A DNA stretch of 64,000 nt from Halomonadaceae bacterium T82-2 (GTDB taxonomy: Bacteria > Pseudomonadota > Gammaproteobacteria > Pseudomonadales > Halomonadaceae). Below the pieces are notes generated by a model. It searched no databases. It saw nothing but the letters and a program-made list of their open reading frames with translations, and was not told the DNA's origin. Shown in pieces: positions 52,279 through 60,236 of this stretch. Where the stretch lies: positions 124,001 through 188,000 of the forward strand of contig LSBP01000001.1 of the NCBI GenBank assembly GCA_001577635.1. The letters are read 5' to 3'. The first letter of the stretch is position 1. Each line of letters opens with the position of its first letter. The position numbers and the translations under genes are program-made.

Positions 52279-53130
52279 TCATTGGCTGCGGGCCAGCCGG
52301 CCGCGGAAATCCGCGAAGGTATCGACCAGGCCCAGCAGCAGCACGATCAGAATCATGGGCCAGGTGGTCAGCAGCAGCGCATAGAAGGCGACCAGCCATA
52401 ACCCGTTCATCCCTTTGAGACCAATCAGGCCGTGAATCAACGCAATGCCACCGATCAGCAGCGGCACCCAGCTCATGAACACCAGCGCCGGCCAGGTCAC
52501 CAGACCACCGACGATGGCCATGGCGAACAGCCCCAGCAGTTCCCGGCGGGTCAGGCGCAGGCCGTGAAACTCGCTGCGGAAGCCGCCCGGGTTGTAGAGC
52601 CCGGCCTGCCAGCTGCGGGCCAGCGCCAGGCAGGCCACGCTGGCCAGCATGACGATCAGCCCGGTGATGCCACCGATCAGCAGCGTGGCCAGCCGTTCGG
52701 TGGACACCCCCTGGGCGGCCAGCTCGTCGAGCATGCGGGCGAACTCCGGCGAGCTCTGGCGCAGCGTCTCGAGCAGCGGATCGACGCCGCCCGGCGGCAG
52801 GAACACGCCCAGCTGCACCATGACGGCCGCGGCCAGCGCACCGACGATCAGCGTCTCGCTCCACCGACGGCGTGCACGCAGCACGACCGCCATCAGCGTC
52901 ACCAGCAGCAGCGTGGCCAGCGGGATGCTGTCGCCCCGCGTCCACCACCAGCCGGTGGGCAGTGCGGCGGCGATGATCACCGGCATGGCCGGCGCCAGGC
53001 CGCGGCGCAGCGTCACCAGCGAGGCGATCGCGGCGCTCAGCCAGAACAGCCACGGCACGAGGGCGGCGGCGGCAGCGGCACCCGCGGCATGCGGCGTGCC
53101 GCGCATGACCCAGCGAGCCAGGGGTAGCAT
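52279..53130 (-). CDS. DUF2232-like (YybS-type) membrane protein
   Basis: The 283-residue protein has about eight hydrophobic segments and no obvious soluble domain (IASLVTLRRGLAPAMPVIIA at the N-terminus; LIGGITGLIVMLASVACLAL in the middle; FYALLLTTWPMILIVLLLGL near the end). A membrane protein of this kind sits between rpsR and rplI in Pseudomonas too, so the position is conserved. The function is unknown. The NPGGFRSEFHGLRLTRRELL loop is the best-preserved polar part. Confidence 0.82.
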   Translation of the reverse strand: MLPLARWVMRGTPHAAGAAAAAALVPWLFWLSAAIASLVTLRRGLAPAMPVIIAAALPTGWWWTRGDSIPLATLLLVTLMAVVLRARRRWSETLIVGALAAAVMVQLGVFLPPGGVDPLLETLRQSSPEFARMLDELAAQGVSTERLATLLIGGITGLIVMLASVACLALARSWQAGLYNPGGFRSEFHGLRLTRRELLGLFAMAIVGGLVTWPALVFMSWVPLLIGGIALIHGLIGLKGMNGLWLVAFYALLLTTWPMILIVLLLGLVDTFADFRGRLARSQ

Positions 53131-53144
53131 TGCGTGGTATCGGC

Positions 53145-53372
53145 TTACTGGTGGCTATCGGTGTACGGCAGCAGCGCCAGGTAGCGGGCCCGCTTGATGG
53201 CGGTGGACAGCTGACGCTGGTACCGCGCACGGGTGCCGGTGATGCGGCTGGGAACGATCTTGCCGGTCTCGGTGATGTAGGCCTTGAGCGTATCGATATC
53301 CTTGTAATCGATATACTTCACGCCTTCAGCGGTGAAGCGGCAGAACTTGCGGCGACGGAAAAAGCGTGCCAT
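53145..53372 (-). CDS. rpsR: 30S ribosomal protein S18
   Basis: S18 binds 16S rRNA with S6. The 75-residue protein starts [20 protein letters not shown] and contains [20 protein letters not shown], the family core. It is second in the rpsF operon. Confidence 0.98.
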   Translation of the reverse strand: MARFFRRRKFCRFTAEGVKYIDYKDIDTLKAYITETGKIVPSRITGTRARYQRQLSTAIKRARYLALLPYTDSHQ

Positions 53373-53399
53373 GGATTATCCTCCTGGACGGGCAGCGAT

Positions 53400-53792
53400 T
53401 CAGTTGGCGGCGGCTTCGGTGCGCTCGGCGCGGGGCTTGTCGGACTTCTCGTCGCGACGACGGCCCTTGTCCTCGGCGGCCTTCATCATCGGCGACGCCT
53501 CGGTCACGGCTTCCTTGCAGCGCACCACCAGGCTGCGGATGATGGCATCGTTGAAGCGGAAGATGTTCTCGATTTCCTCGAGAGTCTCGCCGCGGCACTC
53601 GATGTTCATCAGCACGTAGTGGGCCTTGTGAATCTTGTTGATCGGGTAGGCCAGATGACGGCGCCCCCAATCCTCGAGACGATGCACGGTGCCGCCGTTG
53701 TCGGTGACGAGGCTGGTGTAGCGCTCGACCATCGCCGGAACCTGCTCGCTCTGATCCGGGTGGACCATGAACACGATTTCGTAATGACGCAT
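53400..53792 (-). CDS. rpsF: 30S ribosomal protein S6
   Basis: The start ATG 53792 ([20 protein letters not shown]) gives 130 residues. The conserved [20 protein letters not shown] is present, and the C-terminal tail is rich in Glu, Lys and Ala, as in Pseudomonas. AAAGGAG precedes the ATG. First gene of the rpsF-rpsR-rplI operon, with a strong promoter upstream. Confidence 0.98.
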   Translation of the reverse strand: MRHYEIVFMVHPDQSEQVPAMVERYTSLVTDNGGTVHRLEDWGRRHLAYPINKIHKAHYVLMNIECRGETLEEIENIFRFNDAIIRSLVVRCKEAVTEASPMMKAAEDKGRRRDEKSDKPRAERTEAAAN

Positions 53793-53897
53793 GGTATCTC
53801 CTTTCGGTTTGACAGCTTCCCGATGGCGACAGTGGAACCGGCCATGCGGAAGCAAGGAGTCTTGAGTACGGGGTGAGGGTGTTCAAAGAACCGCACA

Positions 53898-53926
53898 ATT
53901 GTAGTGATGCACCCTACCCCATGCAA
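53898..53926 (-). promoter_or_regulatory. Promoter of the rpsF-rpsR-rplI operon
   Basis: On the minus strand TTGCAT (53926-53921) and TACAAT (53903-53898) are separated by exactly 17 bases, immediately after the rlmB stop. Both boxes are near consensus. Confidence 0.8.
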
Positions 53927-53933
53927 GCGGCGT

Positions 53934-54773
53934 TCAGCCGCCGGCCGCCCCGCGGCGCTGGCGCACGGCCTCGAACAGGCACACGCCGGTGGCCACCGAG
54001 ACGTTGAGGCTGGAGACGCTGCCCGCCATGGGCAGCTTGATGAGGGTGTCGCAGGCCTCGCGGGTGAGCCGCCGCAGCCCCTTGCCCTCGGCACCCATCA
54101 CCAGCGCCACGGGGCGGACGAAGTCGGCCGCGAAGACGTCGTCGGTCGCCTCGCCGGCGGTGCCCAGCACCCAGACGCCGGCGTCCTTGAGCCGGCCCAG
54201 GGCGCGCGCCAGGTTGGTGACGCGATAGACCGGCACGCTCTCGGCGGCCCCGCAGGCCACCTTGCGCACGGTGGCGTTGAGCGGCGCCGACTTGTCCTTG
54301 GGCACCACCACGCCGTGCACGCCGGCGGCGTCGGCACTGCGCAGGCAGGCGCCCAGGTTGTGCACGTCGGTGACGCCGTCGAGCACCAGCAGCAGCGGCG
54401 GCTCGGCATGCGGCCAGCCGCCGAGGCGATGCCACAGCGTCTCCTCGCTCTGCGCCTCGAGCGGCGGACAGAAGGCGATCACCCCCTGATGACTGGCGCC
54501 CTGGGCCAGGCCGTCGAGCACCTCGCGGGGCTGGGCGACGAGCCGCGCACCCGCCTCGCCGGCGCGGGCGAGCAGCTCGCCGAGCCGGCGCTCGGCCGCG
54601 CCCTCCTGATACCAGAGTTCGCGGGGAGACTCGCCGCGATCGAGCAGCGCCTCGACGGCATGCACGCCGAACACGCCGTCCAGCCCGGGCGGGGTCGCAA
54701 TGCGCGGCGCCTTCGCCGGCCCGCGCCCGCGGCCCTTGCCGCCGGCGGGCGCGCGGGCCTGACGACGACTCAC
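53934..54773 (-). CDS. rlmB: 23S rRNA (guanosine2251-2'-O)-methyltransferase RlmB
   Basis: RlmB methylates the ribose of G2251 in the P loop of 23S rRNA. The 279-residue protein has a basic Gly/Arg N-terminal extension, the substrate-binding domain (GVFGVHAVEALLDRG) and the SPOUT core (LLVLDGVTDVHNLGACLRSA; LVMGAEGKGLRRLTREACDT; IKLPMAGSVSSLNVSVATGV). It overlaps the rnr stop by four bases; the rnr-rlmB pair is conserved in gammaproteobacteria. Confidence 0.96.
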   Translation of the reverse strand: MSRRQARAPAGGKGRGRGPAKAPRIATPPGLDGVFGVHAVEALLDRGESPRELWYQEGAAERRLGELLARAGEAGARLVAQPREVLDGLAQGASHQGVIAFCPPLEAQSEETLWHRLGGWPHAEPPLLLVLDGVTDVHNLGACLRSADAAGVHGVVVPKDKSAPLNATVRKVACGAAESVPVYRVTNLARALGRLKDAGVWVLGTAGEATDDVFAADFVRPVALVMGAEGKGLRRLTREACDTLIKLPMAGSVSSLNVSVATGVCLFEAVRQRRGAAGG

Positions 54774-57151
54774 GACGACTCCCCGCCGCGACGCTCGCGC
54801 TTGCCGGGCCGCGACTTGCGCCGCGAGCGCTTGCGCCCGCTGCTGTCGTCGCCGCCACCACTGCCGCGCGGCCCGCCGGCCTTGCGCGGCGGCTTCTGGC
54901 GGCGCGGGTGCTCGTCGACCAGCTCGAAGTCGATCTTGCGCTCGTCGAGGTCGACCCGGGCCACCTGAACGGTGACGCCGTCGCCCAGGCGGTAGGCGAA
55001 GCCGCCCCGCTCGCCCTTGAGACGATGCTTCTCGGGCTCGTAGTGGTAGTAGTCGGAGGGCAGCGAGGTGACGTGCACCAGCCCCTCCACATAGACGTCA
55101 TCGAGACGCACGAAGATGCCGAACTGGGTCACCGAGGCGATGGTGCCGTCGAAGGTGTCGCCGACCTTGTCGGACATGAACTCGCACTTCAGCCAGTCGG
55201 TGACGTCGCGGGTCGCGTCATCGGCGCGGCGCTCGGTCATCGAGCAGTGCTCGCCGAGCTCGATCATCTGCTCGAAGGTGTACGGGCACCAGGTGGAAGG
55301 CTTCTCCACCGGCGTCCCTTCGGCGCGCAGCACGTTGCTGGTCTGGCGCGGCCCGCGGATCACCGAACGGATCGCGCGGTGCACCAGCAGGTCCGGGTAG
55401 CGGCGGATCGGCGAAGTGAAGTGCGCATAGGCCTGGTAGGCCAGGCCGAAGTGACCCTCGTTGTGCGGCGAATAGACCGCCTGGCTCATGGTGCGCAGCA
55501 TCACCGTCTGGATGATGTCGGCGTCGGGACGGTCCTTGATCGTCTCGCGCAGGGTCTGGAAGTCCTGCGGCGTGGGCTCGTCGCCGCCCGGCAGGGTCAG
55601 GCCCAGCTCGTTGAGGAACAGCCGCAGCTTGTCGAGGCGCTCGGCGGCCGGCGGCTGGTGGATGCGATACAGCGCCGGCAGGTCGTGCTTGTCGAGGAAG
55701 CGCGCGGTGGCCACGTTGGCGGCCAGCATGCACTCCTCGATCAGCTTGTGGGCGTCGTTGCGCGAACGCGGCACGATGGTCTCGATCTTGCGCTCGGCGT
55801 TGAACAGGATCTCGGTCTCGGTGGTCTCGAAATCGATGGCGCCGCGCTCCTCGCGGGACTGGCGCAGCAGCTTGTAGAGGGCGTGCAGGTTGTGCAGCGA
55901 GGGCAGCAGGTGGTGATAGCGCTGGCAGAGCTCCTGGCCCAGCGGGCTGTCGGGGGCTTCGAGCATCTCGCCGACCTGGGTATAGGTCAGCCGGGCGTGC
56001 GAGCGGATCACCGCCTCGTAGAAGCGATGGCGGCTGATCGCCCCGGTCTTGGAGATGTTCATCTCGCAGACCAGCGTCAGGCGGTCGACCTCGGGGTTGA
56101 GCGAGCACAGCCCGTTGGAGAGCAGCTCGGGCAGCATCGGCACCACCTGGCCGGGGAAGTACACCGAGTTGCCGCGGACGTGCGCCTCCTGATCGAGCGC
56201 CGAGCCGGGACGCACGTAGTGCGAGACGTCGGCGATCGCCACGAGCAGCTTCCAGCTGCCCGACTTGGTCTTCCACGCGCAGACCGCGTCGTCGAAGTCC
56301 TTGGCGTCCTCGCCGTCGATGGTCACCAGCGGGGTGTCACGCAGGTCGATGCGATGGTGCTTGTCGGCCTCGGCCACCTGATCCGACATGCCGTCGATCT
56401 GGGCCTCGACCTCGGGCGGGAAGGCATCGGGGATCTCGTAGCTGCGGATGGCGATGTCGATCTCCATCCCCGGGTCCATGCGCTCGCCGAGCACCTCGGT
56501 CACCTCGCCCACCGGCTGCACGCGGGTCTCGGGCTGCTGGGTGATGCGTACCGACACCACCTGGCCGTCCCGGGCGCCGCCGGTGGCGCTGTTGGGAACG
56601 ATCACCTCCTGGGTGATGCGGGTGTTCTCGGGGATCAGCACGCCGAACTCGCTCGAGCGCTCGCGGAACACGCCGACCAGCGACTGAGTGTTGCGGGACA
56701 GCACCTCGACGATGGTCGCCTCGTCGCGGCCGCGGCGGTCACGGCCGCTGATGCGCACCAGCACGTGGTCGCCGTGGAACACCCGGCGCATCTGGCGCGG
56801 CGGCAGCACCAGGTCGGGCTTCTTGCCGTCGTCGCGGAGGAGGAAACCGATGCCGTCACGATGGCCCAGCACCTTGCCCTTGATGAGGTCGAGCTTGTCG
56901 ATCAGCGCGTAGGCGCCGCGACGGTTGCGCAGGATCTGGCCGTCACGCTCCATGGCCGCCAGGCGGCGACGCACGGCCTCGACCTGATCGTCGTCGGTCA
57001 GGCCGAGCATGCGGCTCATGTTCTCGTCGGTGATCGGCTTTCCGTATTCCTCGAGCCGGGCCAGCAGGTATTCGCGGCTGGGTACCGGCTTGTCGTATTT
57101 CTCGGCTTCGCGCGCGGCGTGCGGATCGTCATTTAACGTCCAGTGATTCAT
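54770..57151 (-). CDS. rnr: Ribonuclease R
   Basis: RNase R is a processive 3'-5' exoribonuclease active on structured RNA. The 793-residue protein has an N-terminal helix-turn-helix region, cold-shock domains (VLGHRDGIGFLLRDDGKKPD), the RNB catalytic domain with the Asp cluster (TIDGEDAKDFDDAVCAW), an S1 domain (GTIASVTQFGIFVRLDDVYV) and a basic Lys/Arg tail. ATG 57151 (MNHWTLNDDPHAAREAEKYD) follows AAGGAAG; a longer frame to 57286 is not supported. Promoter at 57226-57254. Confidence 0.97.
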   Translation of the reverse strand: MNHWTLNDDPHAAREAEKYDKPVPSREYLLARLEEYGKPITDENMSRMLGLTDDDQVEAVRRRLAAMERDGQILRNRRGAYALIDKLDLIKGKVLGHRDGIGFLLRDDGKKPDLVLPPRQMRRVFHGDHVLVRISGRDRRGRDEATIVEVLSRNTQSLVGVFRERSSEFGVLIPENTRITQEVIVPNSATGGARDGQVVSVRITQQPETRVQPVGEVTEVLGERMDPGMEIDIAIRSYEIPDAFPPEVEAQIDGMSDQVAEADKHHRIDLRDTPLVTIDGEDAKDFDDAVCAWKTKSGSWKLLVAIADVSHYVRPGSALDQEAHVRGNSVYFPGQVVPMLPELLSNGLCSLNPEVDRLTLVCEMNISKTGAISRHRFYEAVIRSHARLTYTQVGEMLEAPDSPLGQELCQRYHHLLPSLHNLHALYKLLRQSREERGAIDFETTETEILFNAERKIETIVPRSRNDAHKLIEECMLAANVATARFLDKHDLPALYRIHQPPAAERLDKLRLFLNELGLTLPGGDEPTPQDFQTLRETIKDRPDADIIQTVMLRTMSQAVYSPHNEGHFGLAYQAYAHFTSPIRRYPDLLVHRAIRSVIRGPRQTSNVLRAEGTPVEKPSTWCPYTFEQMIELGEHCSMTERRADDATRDVTDWLKCEFMSDKVGDTFDGTIASVTQFGIFVRLDDVYVEGLVHVTSLPSDYYHYEPEKHRLKGERGGFAYRLGDGVTVQVARVDLDERKIDFELVDEHPRRQKPPRKAGGPRGSGGGDDSSGRKRSRRKSRPGKRERRGGESS

Positions 57152-57225
57152 GTTGTTGCTTCCTTGATTGTCGTTGCGGGCGATGACGGACGCGGCGCGG
57201 CTGATAAGGGGCTTGTCATGCGCGC

Positions 57226-57254
57226 AGTATAGCGCCGTGCGCAAGGCGACCCAA
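57226..57254 (-). promoter_or_regulatory. Probable rnr promoter
   Basis: On the minus strand TTGGGT (57254-57249) and TATACT (57231-57226) are 17 bases apart, about 75 bases before the rnr start. Confidence 0.65.
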
Positions 57255-57309
57255 CCACCGGCCGGCAACCCGCGCCCGGCATCCACCCGAAGAATTGTCG
57301 CCGAGGGAC

Positions 57310-57337
57310 TTGCATTCGCGTCAGGAATCGGTATGAT
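57310..57337 (+). promoter_or_regulatory. Promoter of the tRNA-Leu cluster
   Basis: TTGCAT (57310-57315) and TATGAT (57332-57337) are separated by 16 bases, about 18 bases before the first tRNA-Leu. A single promoter upstream fits cotranscription of all three genes. Confidence 0.75.
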
Positions 57338-57355
57338 TCGTGGCCACTTGCCCCG

Positions 57356-57442
57356 GCCCAGGTGGCGGAATTGGTAGACGCGCTAGCTTCAGGTGCTAGT
57401 GTCCTTACGGACGTGGAGGTTCAAGTCCTCTCCTGGGCACCA
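57356..57442 (+). tRNA. tRNA-Leu (CAG), copy 1
   Basis: An 87-base class II tRNA with a long variable arm (TGTCCTTACGGACG), anticodon CAG in the loop TTCAGGT, the GGTTCAAGT T-arm and an encoded CCA. It reads CUG, the dominant Leu codon in this GC-rich genome. Confidence 0.97.
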
Positions 57443-57504
57443 TCGGCATGTCGGCGACAGCGGCATGAAGGTGGCATTCTCGAGGCAGGTATCGGCAGGT
57501 TTTC

Positions 57505-57591
57505 GCCCAGGTGGCGGAATTGGTAGACGCGCTAGCTTCAGGTGCTAGTGTCCTTACGGACGTGGAGGTTCAAGTCCTCTCCTGGGCACCA
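57505..57591 (+). tRNA. tRNA-Leu (CAG), copy 2
   Basis: Identical over all 87 bases to copy 1 and separated from it by 62 bases. Cloverleaf and CCA end intact. Confidence 0.97.
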
Positions 57592-57618
57592 CGCGAAAAC
57601 CGCCGAACGACATGATGC

Positions 57619-57705
57619 GCCCAGGTGGCGGAATTGGTAGACGCGCTAGCTTCAGGTGCTAGTGTCCTTACGGACGTGGAGGTTCAAGTCCTCTCCTGGG
57701 CACCA
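57619..57705 (+). tRNA. tRNA-Leu (CAG), copy 3
   Basis: Identical to copies 1 and 2, and 27 bases after copy 2. No T-rich terminator is evident in the 195 bases that follow, which otherwise hold no gene that I can support. Confidence 0.97.
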
Positions 57706-57900
57706 TCCGCATCATGCTCTCCCATCTCGTGATTTCCCGAATTTACTGATCTCGCATCATGGCTTTGCCCATGCCCGTGCGATGCCGACATGTGGCCCGA
57801 ACACGCCTCACCACCGAAGCCTTCCCGCTTTCGCTTCTCAGCTTCCTTGGGCCTCAACTATTACCGACCTCGATTCGCCAGCTCGCATCTCTTGCGCACT

Positions 57901-58758
57901 TCAGTAGCGCGGCGGCTGGTCGGCGACACGCGCCAGCGCCCAGCCCTGCGTGCTGACACGCGACTCCAGCGCATGCTCCACCGGCCCCGGCAACTGCGGG
58001 AAGAAATCCAGCCCCGTCAGCGCCTCGATGCGATCGATGGTCACCAGGTAGCGATCCAGCGGCTCGCTGCCCTGCACCCGCTGCGGCATCAGGAAGGCCA
58101 GCGCCCGAGGCTGCGGGCCCGGCACGACGATGATCTTGTAGAACATCGTCGGCACCTGCACGTAACCCACCCGGTTCAGCAGTGCCCCCCAGCCCGGCGA
58201 AAACACCGGCCCGGTGATCACCTGCAGGGTGCCGAAACGCGGCGCGAAGTCATCGATGACCACTTCCTCGAGCCGCTGCCACAGGCGTCGGTTGAGATTG
58301 GGCCGCTGGGGCGTGATGTTCGACATCAGGAAGGTGTCGCGCTGCGCGCTGCGGCCGTAGTTGGCGGCGATCGCATAGTTGGGCGCCAGATGCCCACGGT
58401 CATAGCCGCTGCGCAGGTAGTCATCGGGCGCCACCGGCCACAGCGTGCGCCAGTCACGCTGAAAGTCCGGGCGCTCGCCGATGTGCGTGCCCTTGGCGAC
58501 AGGATGTAACTGGTAGCCGACCCACAGCGGGCTCGCCCGCAGGTCCGACCAGCCCAGCAGGACCCCCTGGTTGCGCAGCACCCGATGCAGCGCCAGCCAG
58601 TCGGTGGCCTGCCGCTCGGGCAGCCCCATCCACACCAGGCGCTCGCGAACATCGCGCTCCTGCCAGTACCACAGGCCGCTGGCCACGACCACGAAGACCA
58701 GCGAGACGGCGAGGCGCCGGGCACCCCGCCCGGCCCAGTCGAGAACGTCGTCGATCAC
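57901..58758 (-). CDS. Membrane-anchored DNA/RNA non-specific endonuclease (NucA/NUC1 family)
   Basis: The 285-residue protein has an N-terminal membrane segment (about 15-32, RRLAVSLVFVVVASGLWYW), which may be an anchor or uncleaved signal, and a beta-beta-alpha-metal nuclease domain. The catalytic DRGH is at 120-123 (YDRGHLAPNYAIA), with MSNITPQRPNLNRRLWQRLE carrying the Mg2+-binding Asn. GYQLHPVAKG upstream fits the family's Y-x-L start. It likely degrades nucleic acid in the periplasm or outside the cell. Single gene after the tRNA cluster. Confidence 0.88.
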   Translation of the reverse strand: MIDDVLDWAGRGARRLAVSLVFVVVASGLWYWQERDVRERLVWMGLPERQATDWLALHRVLRNQGVLLGWSDLRASPLWVGYQLHPVAKGTHIGERPDFQRDWRTLWPVAPDDYLRSGYDRGHLAPNYAIAANYGRSAQRDTFLMSNITPQRPNLNRRLWQRLEEVVIDDFAPRFGTLQVITGPVFSPGWGALLNRVGYVQVPTMFYKIIVVPGPQPRALAFLMPQRVQGSEPLDRYLVTIDRIEALTGLDFFPQLPGPVEHALESRVSTQGWALARVADQPPRY

Positions 58759-58803
58759 GCGGCGGCCTCGGACGACGGCATCATCCTGTTACGGTGCATC
58801 GCC

Positions 58804-59079
58804 TCAGAGCCCCACGCTGAACATCGTCTCCAGATCGTGGCGCGAATGTACCTGCAGCGCGTTGAGGGTCTCGGTCTCGCGAACGCCCTCGACCTGGGTC
58901 AGGCGCCCGGTGACCAGCTCGGCCAGCGTCTCGAAGTCCCGGGTCCGGGCGATGGCCACCAGATCGTAGCGGCCACAGGTGGAATAGACTTCACTGATCC
59001 CCGGAACCTCGGCCAGACGCTCGGCGACGGCCTTGATGCGGCCCTTTTCGGCGTTGATCAGAATCACGGCGTTCTGCAT
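58804..59079 (-). CDS. Stand-alone Lrp/AsnC ligand-binding domain protein
   Basis: The 91-residue protein is a RAM domain only (MQNAVILINAEKGRIKAVAE; VPGISEVYSTCGRYDLVAIA; LVTGRLTQVEGVRETETLNA) with no helix-turn-helix. Such stand-alone domains form the same ring oligomers as Lrp and may bind amino acids or pair with full-length Lrp proteins. ATG 59079 follows GGGAGGAG; the longer frame to 59124 is rejected. Confidence 0.85.
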   Translation of the reverse strand: MQNAVILINAEKGRIKAVAERLAEVPGISEVYSTCGRYDLVAIARTRDFETLAELVTGRLTQVEGVRETETLNALQVHSRHDLETMFSVGL

Positions 59080-59149
59080 GGCTCTCCTCCCTGCCTGAAT
59101 GCGACCGGTGAGCCGACGGCTCACGTTGGCGGCAGTATATCAGCGCAGA

Positions 59150-59617
59150 TCACCCCGCGGCAGCGTCGCCGGCCTCCAGCGCCAGCAACCGACGCTTGAG
59201 CGATGCACCACCCGGCCAGCTACCCGGGCCGCCGGTGGTCACCAGGCGATGGCAAGGCACCAGCAACGGCAGGGGATTGGCCGCCACCGCCCGGGTCACC
59301 GTGATGACCGCCACGTCGTCGCCCAGCCGTCGCGCCAGCTCGCCATAGGTTCGCGTCGTGCCGTAGGGAATGCGCCGCACCGCCGCCCAGACCTCACGTT
59401 GCGCCTGACTGCCATGGGGCGCAATATCGACACTGAACTGACGCCGCCGCCCGGCCAGATAGGCCAGTATTTCATCGCGCGCCCTGGCCAGAGCCGTATC
59501 GTCGTGCTCCCACCCCGGCTCGATACGCTCGGTATCGAAGCGCAGGTGGCGAATGCCGGCCTCGTCGCCGGCCAGCAGCAGATCGCCGAGCGGGCTGGAA
59601 AATGTCGTGAAACGCAT
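59150..59617 (-). CDS. ogt: Methylated-DNA-protein-cysteine methyltransferase (Ogt-like)
   Basis: Ogt repairs O6-methylguanine by moving the methyl group to its own Cys. The 155-residue protein starts MRFTTFSSPLGDLLLAGDEA and has the acceptor motif PCHR at 121-124 (Cys122), plus REVWAAVRRIPYGTTRTYGEL and the C-terminal KRRLLALE. Oddities: the recognition-helix RAVG-AM stretch reads VITVTRAVAANP, so the usual Arg finger position appears to be Ile, and the GYxxGxxxK loop reads GSWPGGASLK. ATG 59617 follows GGAGG. Two TGTATACA dyads lie upstream. Confidence 0.87.
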   Translation of the reverse strand: MRFTTFSSPLGDLLLAGDEAGIRHLRFDTERIEPGWEHDDTALARARDEILAYLAGRRRQFSVDIAPHGSQAQREVWAAVRRIPYGTTRTYGELARRLGDDVAVITVTRAVAANPLPLLVPCHRLVTTGGPGSWPGGASLKRRLLALEAGDAAAG

Positions 59618-59673
59618 GAGGCCTCCTGTTCCTCCGGCAACCGCCCGCTCTCGGGCAATGGCGCATGACTCGC

Positions 59674-59715
59674 CAAAAGTGTATACACTTTTGCCAGGAA
59701 AAATGTATACACTTT
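59674..59715. promoter_or_regulatory. Tandem TGTATACA operator
   Basis: CAAAAGTGTATACACTTTTG (59674-59693) is a perfect 20-base palindrome. A second, partial copy AAATGTATACACTTT (59701-59715) follows; the two TGTATACA cores are 24 bases apart centre to centre. They lie between the divergent ogt and HiPIP genes, closer to ogt. The form suggests a dimeric repressor such as a GntR- or TetR-family protein; the regulator is not in the window. Confidence 0.65.
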
Positions 59716-59875
59716 GACTAGGGTATGAAGAAGGAGGCCTGAACCTCCCCCGCAGTTCGGCATCCCGGCTGCGTAAAAAACGACAGGCGCCCCGCGCCAG
59801 GCACGTGACCGCCTTCCGCTCGCACCGGGCGGGAAAACATTCGGCAACCCTAACGCTGACCAACGAGGAGCTACC

Positions 59876-60190
59876 ATGGCCGACCAAAATCGCCGCGACT
59901 TCATCCGCCACAGCCTGCTCGGCCTCGCCGCCCTGCCACTGGGCGCCGGCATTCTGTCACAACGGGCTCTCGCCCAGGAACTGCCGCCTCTGGACCCGAG
60001 CAACCCGCAGGCCAAGGCGCTCAACTATGTCACCGTGGCCAGTCAGGCCAGCGACAACCCCGCCTACTCGAAGGGCGAGAAGTGCGCCAACTGCATGTTC
60101 TTCAAGGAGGCCAACAACGGCTGCCAGCTGTTCCCGCAGAACAGCGTCGCCCCGGGTGGCTGGTGCCAATCCTGGACCAAGAAGGGCTGA
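59876..60190 (+). CDS. High-potential iron-sulfur protein (HiPIP), Tat-exported
   Basis: HiPIP is a small periplasmic electron carrier with one [4Fe-4S] cluster. The 104-residue precursor has a twin-arginine signal (QNRRDFIRHSLLGLAALPLG). The four cluster ligands are Cys70, Cys73, Cys83 and Cys97 (C-x2-C-x9-C-x13-C) in the typical CANCMFFKEANNGCQLFP and PGGWCQSW segments. GAGGAG precedes the ATG. It probably donates electrons to a terminal oxidase or similar acceptor; none is encoded nearby. A perfect hairpin follows. Confidence 0.93.
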   Translation: MADQNRRDFIRHSLLGLAALPLGAGILSQRALAQELPPLDPSNPQAKALNYVTVASQASDNPAYSKGEKCANCMFFKEANNGCQLFPQNSVAPGGWCQSWTKKG

Positions 60191-60197
60191 ACCTCGC

Positions 60198-60224
60198 CGG
60201 GGCGCCGCCATGGCGCCCCGGCAC
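60198..60224 (+). terminator. Terminator hairpin after the HiPIP gene
   Basis: A perfect 11-base-pair stem (60198-60208 with 60214-60224, loop GCCAT) lies eight bases after the stop, between convergent genes; no T run. Confidence 0.6.
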
Positions 60225-60236
60225 TCACTCGTCATA

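Noticed and set aside
57356-57705. CRISPR-like array of three direct repeats
   Set aside because: The repeats are 87 bases long and each folds as a complete tRNA-Leu; the spacing is irregular.
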